From assembly GCF_040932485.1 (NCBI RefSeq), contig NZ_JBFRBH010000001.1, forward strand, positions 2,728,001-2,792,000: a stretch of DNA of 64,000 bases. Direction: 5' to 3'. Made by a program: the position numbers and the translations under genes. The stretch comes from Gymnodinialimonas sp. 202GB13-11 (GTDB taxonomy: Bacteria; Pseudomonadota; Alphaproteobacteria; Rhodobacterales; Rhodobacteraceae). The notes under the pieces were generated by a model, which was not told where the DNA came from, made no database searches, and saw only the letters and a list, made by a program, of their open reading frames with translations. Below, piece after piece: positions 54,012 through 62,036 of the stretch (its first letter is position 1; every line of letters begins with the position of its first letter).

Positions 54012-54860
54012 TTAGTGATGCGGGTGAAGCGCGTCCTTCAGATAGACGCACGTCAGAATGGTAAACACGTAGGCTTGGATGGCCGAGACGAGCACTTCAA
54101 GGCCGTAGATCGCCACAACCCCAAGGATCGGCGCGATACCGGCTAGGCCCAATGCGCCCGCGAAGCCGGCGAACACTTTCAGAACCGCGTGGCCCGCCAT
54201 GACGTTGCCCGCCAGACGAATGGAGTGGCTGACGGGGCGCACGAAGTATGAGATCAACTCGATGATCGCGAGGATCGGGCGCAGCACCAGCGGCGCGGAC
54301 GACACCCAGAACAGGCTCAGGAAGCCAGCGCCGTTCTTCACGAAGCCCAGGATCGTCACGGTCAGGAACACCGCACCCGCCAGGATCGCCGTCACGGCAA
54401 TATGCGAAGTCGTTGTGAAGCTGCCGGGGATCAGGCCAAGGAAGTTGGCGCACAGAATGTAAAGGAACAGCGTGAAGATGTAGGGGAAATACGGCAGCGC
54501 ATCCTTGCCTGCGACGTCTTCCACCATGTTGCGCACGAAGCCATAGGCCAATTCTGCGATCGACTGGCTCCGCGACGGGATCACCGCGCGACCGCGCGTG
54601 CCAACCACCATCAGCAACACAACCGCCAGCACGGCCAAGCCGAACCACAATGTCGCATTGGTGATCGAGAACATGCTGACCGCACCATCACCGAACAGCG
54701 GCGAGACGATGAACTGATCCATCGGGTGGATCGACAGCCCGCCCTCATAATCGTCCATCAGCGCCGCGATGAACGCGATGATCGCCAGACCGAACAGAAC
54801 AAAGCCAACAACCTTGCCGCCACCGCTCTTGGTCTGCGAATTCGTGCTTTCAGTCGCCAT
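54012..54860 (-). CDS. atpB: F0F1 ATP synthase subunit a
   Basis: A 282-residue membrane protein with five or six helices. It contains the essential arginine segment [14 protein letters not shown] and the late [21 protein letters not shown] helix typical of AtpB. It forms the proton half-channels against the c-ring. The N-terminus is Ser/Thr/Lys-rich and about 25 residues long. Its start lies within the 3' end of atpI (11-base overlap). Confidence 0.96.
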   Translation of the reverse strand: MATESTNSQTKSGGGKVVGFVLFGLAIIAFIAALMDDYEGGLSIHPMDQFIVSPLFGDGAVSMFSITNATLWFGLAVLAVVLLMVVGTRGRAVIPSRSQSIAELAYGFVRNMVEDVAGKDALPYFPYIFTLFLYILCANFLGLIPGSFTTTSHIAVTAILAGAVFLTVTILGFVKNGAGFLSLFWVSSAPLVLRPILAIIELISYFVRPVSHSIRLAGNVMAGHAVLKVFAGFAGALGLAGIAPILGVVAIYGLEVLVSAIQAYVFTILTCVYLKDALHPHH

Positions 54861-55182
54861 CCTGCGTCTCCGTCCCTGCCCGCTTCTCTGCGGCCTGTTG
54901 AACCTCTTTCGCCGAGCGGATCATGGTTTTGACCCCGGCGATAAAGCCCAGAAGTATGAACACGATCATCAGCCACGGCGTGGTGCCGAATGCCCAATCG
55001 AGCCCGTATCCAATTCCAAAGCCAATCGCCATGCCGGCCACCAGCTCGATCACCATCCGCCACGCAAGTTGCGCTTGGGAGTAGTGCTCCTCCATGTGCT
55101 TGCGCTCCGGCTCAGCCTTGGACTTCGCCGCCGCGATCCGCGCTTCCAGCGCGCGCATGCGGTCTTCGTCACTCTCGGCCAT
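54850..55182 (-). CDS. atpI: AtpI family protein (ATP synthase accessory)
   Basis: A 110-residue protein with a charged N-terminal half ([15 protein letters not shown]) and two helices, including [21 protein letters not shown] and the glycine-rich second helix ending in FIAGVKTMI. AtpI proteins help assemble the c-ring or handle Mg2+. The start MAESDEDR at 55182. It is the first gene of the F0 operon and has a good promoter upstream. Confidence 0.88.
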   Translation of the reverse strand: MAESDEDRMRALEARIAAAKSKAEPERKHMEEHYSQAQLAWRMVIELVAGMAIGFGIGYGLDWAFGTTPWLMIVFILLGFIAGVKTMIRSAKEVQQAAEKRAGTETQDGD

Positions 55183-55214
55183 GCCTGAAACACCCACTTG
55201 GGGAAGTTGCGCGG

Positions 55215-55243
55215 AACCTATGCAGCGCCCGGGTCAGAGTCAA
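55215..55243 (-). promoter_or_regulatory. Promoter of the atpIBEXF operon
   Basis: On the minus strand TTGACT (55243-55238) and TAGGTT (55220-55215) are exactly 17 bp apart. This near-consensus sigma-70 promoter lies about 33 bp before the atpI start. Confidence 0.6.
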
Positions 55244-55333
55244 CGTATCGGTTGAGCATCTATCTAACTGACAAATAATAACAATTTTCCGGTGCGACAG
55301 TCACGCCGCACCCGTTCCGCTGCAAACCCATAT

Positions 55334-55349
55334 TCAACCATCTGGTTGA
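55334..55349. promoter_or_regulatory. Operator of the ArsR-family gene
   Basis: TCAACCATCTGGTTGA is a perfect 7-bp inverted repeat around a TC centre, 30 bp before the regulator start at 55380. CAACCA-N2-TGGTTG palindromes are common targets of ArsR/SmtB-family repressors. Autoregulation is likely. Confidence 0.65.
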
Positions 55350-55379
55350 CGATTGCGCCCGAACCCGCCTAATCGCCCC

Positions 55380-55709
55380 ATGGTCGCCACGCTCGATACC
55401 GTCTTTGCCGCCCTCGCGGACCCGACCCGCCGCGCCATCCTCTCGATGCTGTTGGAGGATGACATGGCCGTCACAGACGTGGCCGAGCCGTTCGAGATGA
55501 GCCTCGCCGCGATCTCCAAGCACCTCAACGTGCTGACCAATGCGGGGCTCATCACCCAGGAAAAACGTGGCCGCGTGAAATGGTGCAAGCTGGAGCCCGA
55601 CGCGATGAAAGCCGCCTCCGTCTGGATGCAGGGCTTCGGCCAGTTCGAGCCGGTGAACCTCGACGCGTTCGAGGCGTTTCTGGAAAAAGAGTTTCGAGAC
55701 GACCCGTAG
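55380..55709 (+). CDS. ArsR-family transcriptional regulator
   Basis: A 109-residue winged-helix repressor. The core has VFAALADPTRRAILSML, MSLAAISKHLNVLTNAGLI (recognition helix) and EKRGRVKWCKL (wing). The metal-binding cysteine box ELCVCDL of arsenic sensors is absent, so it resembles SdpR/YczG-like ArsR proteins that often precede START-domain or SRPBCC genes. The ATG at 55380; a TTG nine codons earlier is less likely. The palindrome just upstream suggests self-control. Confidence 0.88.
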   Translation: MVATLDTVFAALADPTRRAILSMLLEDDMAVTDVAEPFEMSLAAISKHLNVLTNAGLITQEKRGRVKWCKLEPDAMKAASVWMQGFGQFEPVNLDAFEAFLEKEFRDDP

Positions 55710-55812
55710 GGCGGCATTTGTCCCGCCGCGCACCCGTGGGAGACCACAGGAAAACCGGCAAAGACCGAATCCCGCAACGATGCTAACCTTTCGTCCAAAA
55801 GGATCTCATCCC

Positions 55813-56478
55813 ATGCGCCTCACCCTCGCCGCCCTTCTCGCCCTCGCTGCCTCTCCCGCCTTCTCTCAGGCCACCTGCACGGAACCGACCGGTCCTATCG
55901 AGACCTGCCTTGTCGGCGCGTGGATCGGTGGCAGCACCATCCCTGTGGCGTTGGAACAGGCCATGCGGTCGATGCCCGATACAGTGCGCGCCAATTTCAA
56001 CGATCTGGGCCGCCCTGTCGGCATGGTCATCTACGACGATGGCTTCTTCGAGACATTCCCCATCGGCGCGAACGGCGTCACCGCCACCCGCGACGATGAC
56101 GGCAATGTCACCACATTCGAGATGGCGGGTCAGACCGTCACCACAGTGGGCTACATCTCTGCTCTCGGCGGCACGCTCGACATGTGCTTCCTGCCCGGCG
56201 CGCAGGGTGATCTAAGGGGGGAAATGACGGTCACAACCTCTGATGGATCCAGCACAACACGGCTCTTCGCCGTGCCCGAAAACAGCTTCAACCCGGTCAT
56301 TACCTATACCTGCTCCGGCGACCGCATGACCCAAACTGTGGCTCTGCCCGAGCCATTGGGCGCAATCGTCTATGACCTCTCCCGCGTGCCCGACGATCTT
56401 TTCGAGACGGTCATGCAATGGACGACAGAAGACTTGGAAGGCGAAGGAGGCGACGACGGTTCCGACGCTACAGAATAA
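55813..56478 (+). CDS. Secreted protein, unknown function
   Basis: A 221-residue protein with a signal peptide (MRLTLAALLALAASPAFSQ). The mature part has four or more cysteines (TCTEPTGPIETCLVG, DMCFLPG, YTCSGD), beta-rich segments and an acidic tail (EDLEGEGGDDGSDATE). The EPTGPIETCLVGAW start reminds me of lipocalin-like or copper-chaperone-like periplasmic folds, but this is not a firm match. It is monocistronic with a very strong hairpin after the stop. Confidence 0.6.
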   Translation: MRLTLAALLALAASPAFSQATCTEPTGPIETCLVGAWIGGSTIPVALEQAMRSMPDTVRANFNDLGRPVGMVIYDDGFFETFPIGANGVTATRDDDGNVTTFEMAGQTVTTVGYISALGGTLDMCFLPGAQGDLRGEMTVTTSDGSSTTRLFAVPENSFNPVITYTCSGDRMTQTVALPEPLGAIVYDLSRVPDDLFETVMQWTTEDLEGEGGDDGSDATE

Positions 56479-56480
56479 GC

Positions 56481-56518
56481 GCAACGGGCCGGCTACTGTA
56501 ATGCAGCCGGCCCGTTGC
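56481..56518. terminator. 14-bp hairpin shared by convergent genes
   Basis: GCAACGGGCCGGCT and AGCCGGCCCGTTGC pair perfectly over 14 bp around a 10-base loop. It lies between the stop of the secreted protein (56478) and the stop of the 24-residue peptide gene (56524). T-runs are short (GCTTT), so it may work with Rho or as an RNA stabiliser in both directions. Confidence 0.75.
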
Positions 56519-56523
56519 GAGCT

Positions 56524-56598
56524 TTAGACCAGTCCTGCCAATCGCAGGATCACGATAACGACGACGATAACGCCGATGATGTAAAAAATACTGCGCAT
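56524..56598 (-). CDS. 24-residue membrane mini-protein (MRSIF type)
   Basis: An ATG with GGAGG eight bases upstream opens a 24-codon gene. The product starts MRSIFYIIGVIVVVIVIL and ends RLAGLV: one hydrophobic helix after a short basic start. It shares MRSIF-x-IIG-[VL]-[IV]-VVVI with the 21-residue gene 13 bp upstream. The repeated start, good ribosome sites and matching length support real expression. Inner membrane location is predicted; the function is unknown. Confidence 0.7.
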   Translation of the reverse strand: MRSIFYIIGVIVVVIVILRLAGLV

Positions 56599-56611
56599 GA
56601 TCTATCCTCCG

Positions 56612-56677
56612 TTAGACGAGGTTGATGACGGCAATGACGACAACGACGAGGCCGATGATGGTAAAGATCGAACGCAT
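56612..56677 (-). CDS. 21-residue membrane mini-protein (MRSIF type)
   Basis: An ATG preceded by AAAGGAAA opens a 21-codon gene encoding MRSIFTIIGLVVVVIAV and then INLV, a single transmembrane helix. It is the first of two tandem copies; the second follows after 13 bp. I recall similar very short unnamed proteins in roseobacter genomes, usually missed by annotation because of length. It could associate with a larger membrane complex. Confidence 0.7.
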   Translation of the reverse strand: MRSIFTIIGLVVVVIAVINLV

Positions 56678-56739
56678 GGTATTTTCCTTTCATTCTGTGC
56701 CGGGGCAACGCGGCACCGGCTGAAAGGGTTCCAAAAGAC

Positions 56740-57222
56740 TTATTCTGCTTTCAGCCGCGCCCGCACATATTTCGCCGCAGATCTGAAATGGCTTGGTCCC
56801 GCGGCTTCCGCATACCGTCCCCGCGTCCAGCCCGTCCCACCCGGCATGGGCCCAGCGTAAAGCGTGTCCTCGTCCTGCGCCGCGATCCAGTCGCGCAGCC
56901 GCGCCGCCTCGCGCGTCAGCGTCTCGCGCGCCTTTGGGAATGGCACACCCGCGTATCGCTCCCGAAGCCCCGCATTATAGGGCTTTAGCGCATTCCACTT
57001 CACCCCATGGTCTGGCATCTGGGCGTCTTCCCCCTCTTCCAGCCACTGGAAATAAAGGCCAATCCAATGCGCCCGGTGAGTCAGGATATCCTTGATACTG
57101 GTGTCGTCCGCATCCTTGGCCTCCGCCAGATCATCCGGCACGTCCTCCAACAAGGCGGATAGCTTGCGCCATTCCTTGTCGTGAACCTCCAAGAGGGCGG
57201 CTTTTGTTGTGGCAGCAGGCAT
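56740..57222 (-). CDS. ClbS/DfsB family four-helix bundle protein
   Basis: A 160-residue DinB-like protein. MPAATTKAALLEVHDKEWRKL and DTSIKDILTHRAHWIGLYFQWLE match the ClbS/DfsB (DUF1706) family, whose first characterised member ClbS hydrolyses the colibactin cyclopropane as self-protection; most members have no known role. The His in THRAHW would be part of the DinB-type site. Monocistronic and cytoplasmic. Confidence 0.8.
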   Translation of the reverse strand: MPAATTKAALLEVHDKEWRKLSALLEDVPDDLAEAKDADDTSIKDILTHRAHWIGLYFQWLEEGEDAQMPDHGVKWNALKPYNAGLRERYAGVPFPKARETLTREAARLRDWIAAQDEDTLYAGPMPGGTGWTRGRYAEAAGPSHFRSAAKYVRARLKAE

Positions 57223-57384
57223 CGGAAAGCTCCTTTCCCGCCCATCCTATCCACGCCACTTGAGCCCCACCTTGATCCGCCTCAATTCGGGCGGACACGG
57301 GTTAACAAAAAGGTAAAGGAAATACCGATTACTTATGAAACACAGTAGCTTAACCCTTGTGTGCAACCTTGCACACCTTCCCCC

Positions 57385-58272
57385 TCATTCCTTCAACAGC
57401 ATGGCCAGCGCCAGCACCGTCAGCCCGATCCCCACCAGTACCAGTCCCCCCGGCACCGGCTGACCCAGCGCGATCTCCCACAAGATCACCCATGTCGGCG
57501 TGAGGTAGGTGTAGGCCATCACCTTCGAGGACGGCAGCCGCATCGACGCAAACTGGATCAGAAACACCGTCGCAGCGCTCGCAAAAATCGCCACATAGCC
57601 AATCGCCACCCAAACCATCGGCCGCAAACCTGCCCAATCCGTCGCCGCAATATCCCCCACACCCCACACGGCAATGCAAGCCGCACAGGCCACCAGCGTC
57701 AGGAACGAGAACACCAATACCGGCTCCCCCCGGTTCAGCTTGCGCACCATCGGCGTGTAGATCGCGTGGGCAATACAACCGACGAAGTAAATCGCCTCCC
57801 CCCGCCCCACCTCGAACGCCAGCAATGCCGACAGATCCGCGCGAAAGATCACCCAAGCGGCTCCCACAGCCCCAATCGCCAAAGCCGCCGCAATCCGCCC
57901 ACTCATCACTTGCCGCAGCAACAGCCAGCCAAACAAGGCCGACATCAAAGGCGTCAACGTGAACACAGCCGCAGCTGAAACCGGCGGCGCGGTCTTCAAC
58001 CCCTCGAACATCAAGACGAAGTAGATCGCGAACAAACCACCCAGGATCAGATAGCGCCATGGCGCCACCAGCGCTGGCCGCACAGCCCCGCCCCGCGCCC
58101 AGACCACAGCGCCCATAATCACAGCCGCAATCGCGAACCGCACCGCGTTCAACGCTGTCGGCGCAATCTCTGCTGCAACTTGTCCGCCCAAGCTGAACGA
58201 GCCCGCAACCAGCGCCGAGAACAGCAGCATCGCCAGATGTCCGCCCCGCGCCGTGCCAATCGCCGCGCTCAT
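57385..58272 (-). CDS. EamA/DMT-family transporter
   Basis: A 295-residue membrane protein with ten predicted helices in two EamA repeats. Repeat 1 includes FSLGGQVAAEIAPTALNAVRF and TPLMSALFGWLLL; repeat 2 includes SKVMAYTYLTPTWVILWE. It is probably a metabolite exporter of unknown substrate. The start MSAAIGTARG at 58272 lies next to AACAAAGATG, a sequence also seen at 35180. It is followed on the same strand, 126 bp upstream, by the LysR gene. Confidence 0.85.
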   Translation of the reverse strand: MSAAIGTARGGHLAMLLFSALVAGSFSLGGQVAAEIAPTALNAVRFAIAAVIMGAVVWARGGAVRPALVAPWRYLILGGLFAIYFVLMFEGLKTAPPVSAAAVFTLTPLMSALFGWLLLRQVMSGRIAAALAIGAVGAAWVIFRADLSALLAFEVGRGEAIYFVGCIAHAIYTPMVRKLNRGEPVLVFSFLTLVACAACIAVWGVGDIAATDWAGLRPMVWVAIGYVAIFASAATVFLIQFASMRLPSSKVMAYTYLTPTWVILWEIALGQPVPGGLVLVGIGLTVLALAMLLKE

Positions 58273-58398
58273 CTTTGTTCCCAAAAAATGCGCGGGGGGA
58301 GCGTCAGCAGGGGGCAGACAACCCCCTTCCACCTGAAAAGCAGGGGCGCCTTACCCGTCGGACAAGGCACCACCGTCGGCCGCTTCGGGCGCAAGGCA

Positions 58399-59277
58399 TC
58401 AGTCAACGGGCCAAGTCTTCACTTCATCCTTCAGGTGCCGCACGAAGGTCTGCACCTTCGCCGTGCGGTGCAGGTCCATATGCGTGACCAGCCAGATCTT
58501 GGCGGTCCAATCCTCTAAAGGCGGCAGCACTTCAATCAAGTCACCCGTCCGGTCCAGATCCCACGAGGCGACAAAGCCTATCCCGATCCCCGCCAGAACG
58601 GCCTCTTTCACTGCCACCATGGACGAGGCACGGAAGAAGATCGAACTTCCCGGCACATTTTCGTTCAGCCACCGGAAATAGGGCGCCCGCGGCGTTTCCT
58701 CGGTGGTGCCCACAAACCGATGCTCCGCCACGTTGTCGCCAGTCAGCATTCCGAACCGGTTCACGTAGCTGCGGCTGGCCACCAGTTTCAGGGTCTGGGT
58801 GAAGAAGGGCTGGACAATATTGTCCGGCTGATCGGGCAGTTTGCCCGCTCGGATAGCCACATGCGCCTCGCCATACTCCAGCCGAAACAACCGCGCGTCC
58901 GAGATCAGGCGCACGCGCAGGTCGGAGTGCTTTTCCTGAAACCGCGCCACCGTCGGGACCAGCAATGGCGACAATGCCCCGAGCGACGTCACAATCAACT
59001 CGCCCGTCACCTCATCGCCGCGGCCCTTGATCCGGCCCGCAAGCTGGGTGAACTGATCGTCGGTCTGCCCGGCGACAGAAAGCAGATCTTGCCCGGCTTC
59101 GGTCGCCGTATATCCGCGCGCATGGCGTTGGAACAGTTTCGCACCCAACCGCCCTTCAAGCGAGTCGATGTGGCGAATGACCGTGGCATGGTGCACACCC
59201 AAGGCTTCTGCCGCGCCGGACACGGTCCCCAGTTTGGCCACCTGAAACGCCGTTCGCACCTCATCCCAATTGTCCAT
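58399..59277 (-). CDS. LysR-family transcriptional regulator
   Basis: A 292-residue LysR protein. The N-terminal helix-turn-helix is VAKLGTVSGAAEALGVHHATVIRHIDSLEGRLGAKLF; the effector domain runs from about residue 90. It is divergent from azoR-doxX (199 bp apart), the classic arrangement for a LysR regulator and its targets, so control of the azoreductase operon is likely. The start MDNWDEV at 59277 is preferred over an extension with cysteine-rich leader. Confidence 0.9.
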   Translation of the reverse strand: MDNWDEVRTAFQVAKLGTVSGAAEALGVHHATVIRHIDSLEGRLGAKLFQRHARGYTATEAGQDLLSVAGQTDDQFTQLAGRIKGRGDEVTGELIVTSLGALSPLLVPTVARFQEKHSDLRVRLISDARLFRLEYGEAHVAIRAGKLPDQPDNIVQPFFTQTLKLVASRSYVNRFGMLTGDNVAEHRFVGTTEETPRAPYFRWLNENVPGSSIFFRASSMVAVKEAVLAGIGIGFVASWDLDRTGDLIEVLPPLEDWTAKIWLVTHMDLHRTAKVQTFVRHLKDEVKTWPVD

Positions 59278-59409
59278 GGTTCTGTGCGCCCTTTCACAAA
59301 GATCAGCATTTCCACGACCATGCGCGCACAAATCGCACATTGCAACGCCCGGAAACTAGAGGGTTCGCCCGCCATGTGCGCGAATGAACAGAATAACTGC
59401 GAAATCGTC

Positions 59410-59422
59410 GAATTGTGAATTC
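59410..59422. promoter_or_regulatory. Dyad in the LysR-azoR divergent region
   Basis: GAATTGTGAATTC is a perfect 5-bp inverted repeat with a 3-base centre, in the 199-bp space between the LysR gene and azoR, 55 bp before the azoR start. It may be part of the LysR binding site. Other GAATTC-like words lie nearby. Low certainty. Confidence 0.35.
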
Positions 59423-59476
59423 ATGCGCAGATTGCATCTTCCTGCATATCGAATTCATCCAACAAGGACCCGACCG

Positions 59477-60058
59477 ATGACAGATACACTCCTCCGCATC
59501 GATGCCTCCGCCCGCCGCGACGGCTCGATCTCCCGCGATCTGACCGACAAGGTCATTGACCGCCTCGCACCCGTTCAGACCATCACCCGTGACCTCGCCC
59601 ATGGCCTGCCGCTTCTGGATGAGGCATGGGTCGGCGCAAACTTCACGCCAGCTGATCAACGCACGCCGGATCAGGCCGAAAAGCTCGCCCTCTCCGACAC
59701 GTTGGTGGCCGAAATCAAGTCTGCCGATACACTCGTCATTGGCGTGCCGATCTACAATTTCGGTGTGCCTGCCGCTCTGAAGGCTTGGGTCGATCAGGTT
59801 GCCCGTGCTGGCGTCACATTCAAATACACCGAAAACGGCCCGCAGGGCCTGCTCTCAGGCAAGCGCGCCATCCTTGTCGTGGCGTCCGGCGGGACAGAGG
59901 CCGGGTCCGAAATCGACTTCGCCACCAACTACATGCGCCATGTTCTGGGCTTTATCGGTATCAAAGACGTAAGTGTCGTCACCGCTGACCGTCTGATGGT
60001 CGATGCCGAAGTCGCGATTTCGAAAGCCAATGCGCAGGTGGAGGCGCTGGCAGCATGA
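59477..60058 (+). CDS. azoR: FMN-dependent NADH-azoreductase
   Basis: A 193-residue flavodoxin-like quinone reductase. It starts LLRIDASARRDGSISRDL (FMN phosphate loop) and has VIGVPIYNFGVPAALKAWVDQV and the LVVASGGTE segment, all typical of AcpD/AzoR. It reduces quinones and azo dyes with NADH, protecting against electrophile stress. The ATG at 59477. It overlaps doxX by four bases. Confidence 0.9.
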   Translation: MTDTLLRIDASARRDGSISRDLTDKVIDRLAPVQTITRDLAHGLPLLDEAWVGANFTPADQRTPDQAEKLALSDTLVAEIKSADTLVIGVPIYNFGVPAALKAWVDQVARAGVTFKYTENGPQGLLSGKRAILVVASGGTEAGSEIDFATNYMRHVLGFIGIKDVSVVTADRLMVDAEVAISKANAQVEALAA

Positions 60059-60411
60059 TCGGCAAATACCTCCCCCTCGCGGTAAAGGCCTTGTTGACGC
60101 TCGCCTTCGTTGCAGCAGGCGCCGCCAAGCTGATCGGGGCCGAGATGATGGTCGCCACCTTCGACGCCATCGGATGGGGCCAATGGTTCCGCTATCTCAC
60201 CGGCGTGATCGAGGTTGGCGCGGCCATCCTTCTTTGGGTGCCCGGAAAGCAAATCATCGGGGCCGCCCTTTTGGTCGCCACAATGATCAGCGCCGTGGCC
60301 TTCCACCTGCTTGTGCTCGGCCCCTCGGCCCTGCCCGCTGCAATCCTTGGCGTGCTCGCGGCGTACATCCTCTATGTGCATCGCGGCCAGTTGAGCGGCC
60401 AGACTGCCTGA
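60055..60411 (+). CDS. DoxX-family membrane protein
   Basis: A 118-residue protein with four helices, starting MIGKYLPLAVKALLTLAFVAAGAAKLIG, the DoxX pattern with AAKL near the end of helix 1. DoxX-type proteins often accompany reductases and thiol/oxidative stress genes. It is translationally coupled to azoR, so probably part of the same stress response under the LysR regulator. A hairpin follows. Confidence 0.85.
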   Translation: MIGKYLPLAVKALLTLAFVAAGAAKLIGAEMMVATFDAIGWGQWFRYLTGVIEVGAAILLWVPGKQIIGAALLVATMISAVAFHLLVLGPSALPAAILGVLAAYILYVHRGQLSGQTA

Positions 60412-60418
60412 AGCAAAC

Positions 60419-60453
60419 ATCGCCCGCCGCGCATGATTTGTGCGGCGGGCGAT
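60419..60453. terminator. Hairpin after the azoR-doxX operon
   Basis: ATCGCCCGCCGC (60419-60430) and GCGGCGGGCGAT (60442-60453) pair over 12 bp around an 11-base loop. It lies eight bases after doxX and ahead of the next gene. There is no T-run, so termination is probable rather than certain. Confidence 0.6.
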
Positions 60454-60472
60454 CCGTGCTAGCTTTTCATCC

Positions 60473-60985
60473 ATGCGCTGGATCACGACCGCCCTTGCCC
60501 TGTGCCTCGCTGCCCCCGCCTCGGCGCAGACTTGCACGCTCGATTTCACCATCGAAGTCACGCAAGGCGTGGGCTTCATAGCACCCGGAACCGAAATTCC
60601 CGGCACCGCTGAATTCGTGACCGATGGCCGGACTTTCCGGCAAGAAGGTGGCACCATGGCCCATTTCGCCACGGGCCAGATGACCATCGGCGACGATATC
60701 TCGGGCAGGATCTGGACGCTGATCACAACCTCCCGCGGCTCCGCCGCAGACCTGATCGGCGTATACGCCTACGATGTGGAGGGGCTGACTTTCGCGGGCC
60801 AAAGCTTCGACGGCCCTATGGCGCTGACCCTGTTCGGCGATCCCGGCACCCGGCCCACCACCGCCCCGCCCGCCTCGCAAGCAGAATGGGACGAAATGAG
60901 CCTCCGCCGCTCGTTCACCCTGCACGCGGATGCCGACATGCTGGCAGGCGATGTGGTCGATCTGACCGCGACCTGCACCGGATAA
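60473..60985 (+). CDS. Secreted protein, unknown function
   Basis: A 170-residue protein with a signal peptide (MRWITTALALCLAAPASAQ). The mature part begins TCTLDFTIEVTQ and is rich in beta strands (AHFATGQMTIGDDISGRIWTLI). It has two cysteines (TCTLD and the C-terminal ATCTG), which may close the domain by a disulfide. Periplasmic. I recognise no family. It is followed after two bases by another unknown gene. Confidence 0.6.
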   Translation: MRWITTALALCLAAPASAQTCTLDFTIEVTQGVGFIAPGTEIPGTAEFVTDGRTFRQEGGTMAHFATGQMTIGDDISGRIWTLITTSRGSAADLIGVYAYDVEGLTFAGQSFDGPMALTLFGDPGTRPTTAPPASQAEWDEMSLRRSFTLHADADMLAGDVVDLTATCTG

Positions 60986-60987
60986 CA

Positions 60988-61542
60988 TTGCCGAGTGTGA
61001 CACCTCATTCGCCTCCAAATATCGTCGAGCAATCTGCCGACAGGCTTGTTGTTCGGCAAAACAATCATCACCGCTATTTCACGCGTCTGGTTGTCGCCTT
61101 CACCTTCCTCGGGCTTGCGTTGCTTTTCTTGGTAACGGAACTGATTGCCGTTCCCGCCCTGGTCTATGCCGCGTGCGCTTTCGTTTTGGTGGCGTCCCTT
61201 CTGCCTTTCGAGAAGACCGTGACTTTTGATGCCAAGGATCGTTGCATTCTGATCGCCCAACGAGGGCCATTTGGGACGTCCCGCAGAACCATACCTGCAA
61301 GCTCACTTGCGTGGATCGGCGCGCGAACATCGAACAGACGTGATCAGCCAACCGGTTTTCAACCAGTGACCCTGACTGTTGGATTGACCGACATTGAAAG
61401 TCGCGAGGCGCTGTTTGAGACCTCTCACAAGGATGCGGTGGAGATATTGGCACATCTGGATCGGATCATCGCCATGCCGTGGCGGATTCATACATACCTG
61501 CCAGACCGCGAGCCGTTCCTTGTCAGCCCGGCCGAGGATTGA
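60988..61542 (+). CDS. Small membrane protein with PH-like domain, unknown function
   Basis: A 184-residue protein with two helices (about residues 33-50 and 55-70) followed by a beta-rich C-terminal part (TVTFDAKDRCILIAQRGPFGTSRRTI and later TLTVGLTDI). The layout resembles that of the gene at 26420: two helices, then FD-x-L-x-I-x-RRG-x-G. The start is uncertain. TTG at 60988, with GGAT upstream, is chosen over GTG at 60997; there is no ATG near. Confidence 0.5.
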   Translation: MPSVTPHSPPNIVEQSADRLVVRQNNHHRYFTRLVVAFTFLGLALLFLVTELIAVPALVYAACAFVLVASLLPFEKTVTFDAKDRCILIAQRGPFGTSRRTIPASSLAWIGARTSNRRDQPTGFQPVTLTVGLTDIESREALFETSHKDAVEILAHLDRIIAMPWRIHTYLPDREPFLVSPAED

Positions 61543-61626
61543 CACCGTAAGTTGGCACGCTTATCAGCGCCTTCGAATAGCCGGAAAGCCCTAGCTTCCC
61601 GGTCCCGCGCGCGTTCGTAGGATCGC

Positions 61627-61655
61627 CCCCCGTCAGCGAGTTTCGCCCACGGGGG
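61627..61655. other. Two-tier hairpin upstream of the 112-residue gene
   Basis: CCCCCGT pairs with ACGGGGG, enclosing GCGA-GTT-TCGC, in the 152-bp gap 61543-61694. The fold is GC-rich and has no following T-run. It may be a leader or a transcript end; the rest of the gap has no gene. Confidence 0.35.
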
Positions 61656-61694
61656 TAAGTTGCGTTTGGCGCTTGTGATGGATGGTGAGGATGA

Positions 61695-62033
61695 ATGCAA
61701 AGTGCATTCGCACGCAAATGGATGAAAGCCAGCCTCTGGGTGCTGGCCGCCTTGGCGTGCCTTGCGCTCGCCGGGCTGGTCATCCACGGCCTCGATCTCT
61801 GCACGGGCGGTCCGTTCTCGGGCTTCAACGAGGGCACGTCGCGGCCGTGGTCCTGCGCCTACAGCCCCGATTGGCTTGGCGCACTCACGGGCGAGGCCGC
61901 GATCATCATGCTGTTTTTCTGGTGGGCCATCGTCCCCATATGTCTGGCAATCTGGCTGTTGCCACCTGCAATCGCCGAAGCCATCGCGCGGATGCGCGTC
62001 AGGAAAGACAATGCGCGGATGCGCAAGGAGTGA
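61695..62033 (+). CDS. Small membrane protein, unknown function
   Basis: A 112-residue protein with two helices (about residues 12-30 and 66-88) and a basic C-terminal tail (RMRVRKDNARMRKE). Two cysteines lie in the loop (DLCTGGPF and WSCAYSP), probably on the periplasmic side and disulfide-linked. It sits three bases before ffh on the same strand, which may be read-through into an essential gene. I do not recognise the family. Confidence 0.55.
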   Translation: MQSAFARKWMKASLWVLAALACLALAGLVIHGLDLCTGGPFSGFNEGTSRPWSCAYSPDWLGALTGEAAIIMLFFWWAIVPICLAIWLLPPAIAEAIARMRVRKDNARMRKE

Positions 62034-62036
62034 TCC

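Noticed and set aside
61543-61694. 4.5S SRP RNA gene next to ffh
   Set aside because: The conserved apical loop GGAAGGAAGCAGC is absent in either strand; only a simple GC hairpin is present.
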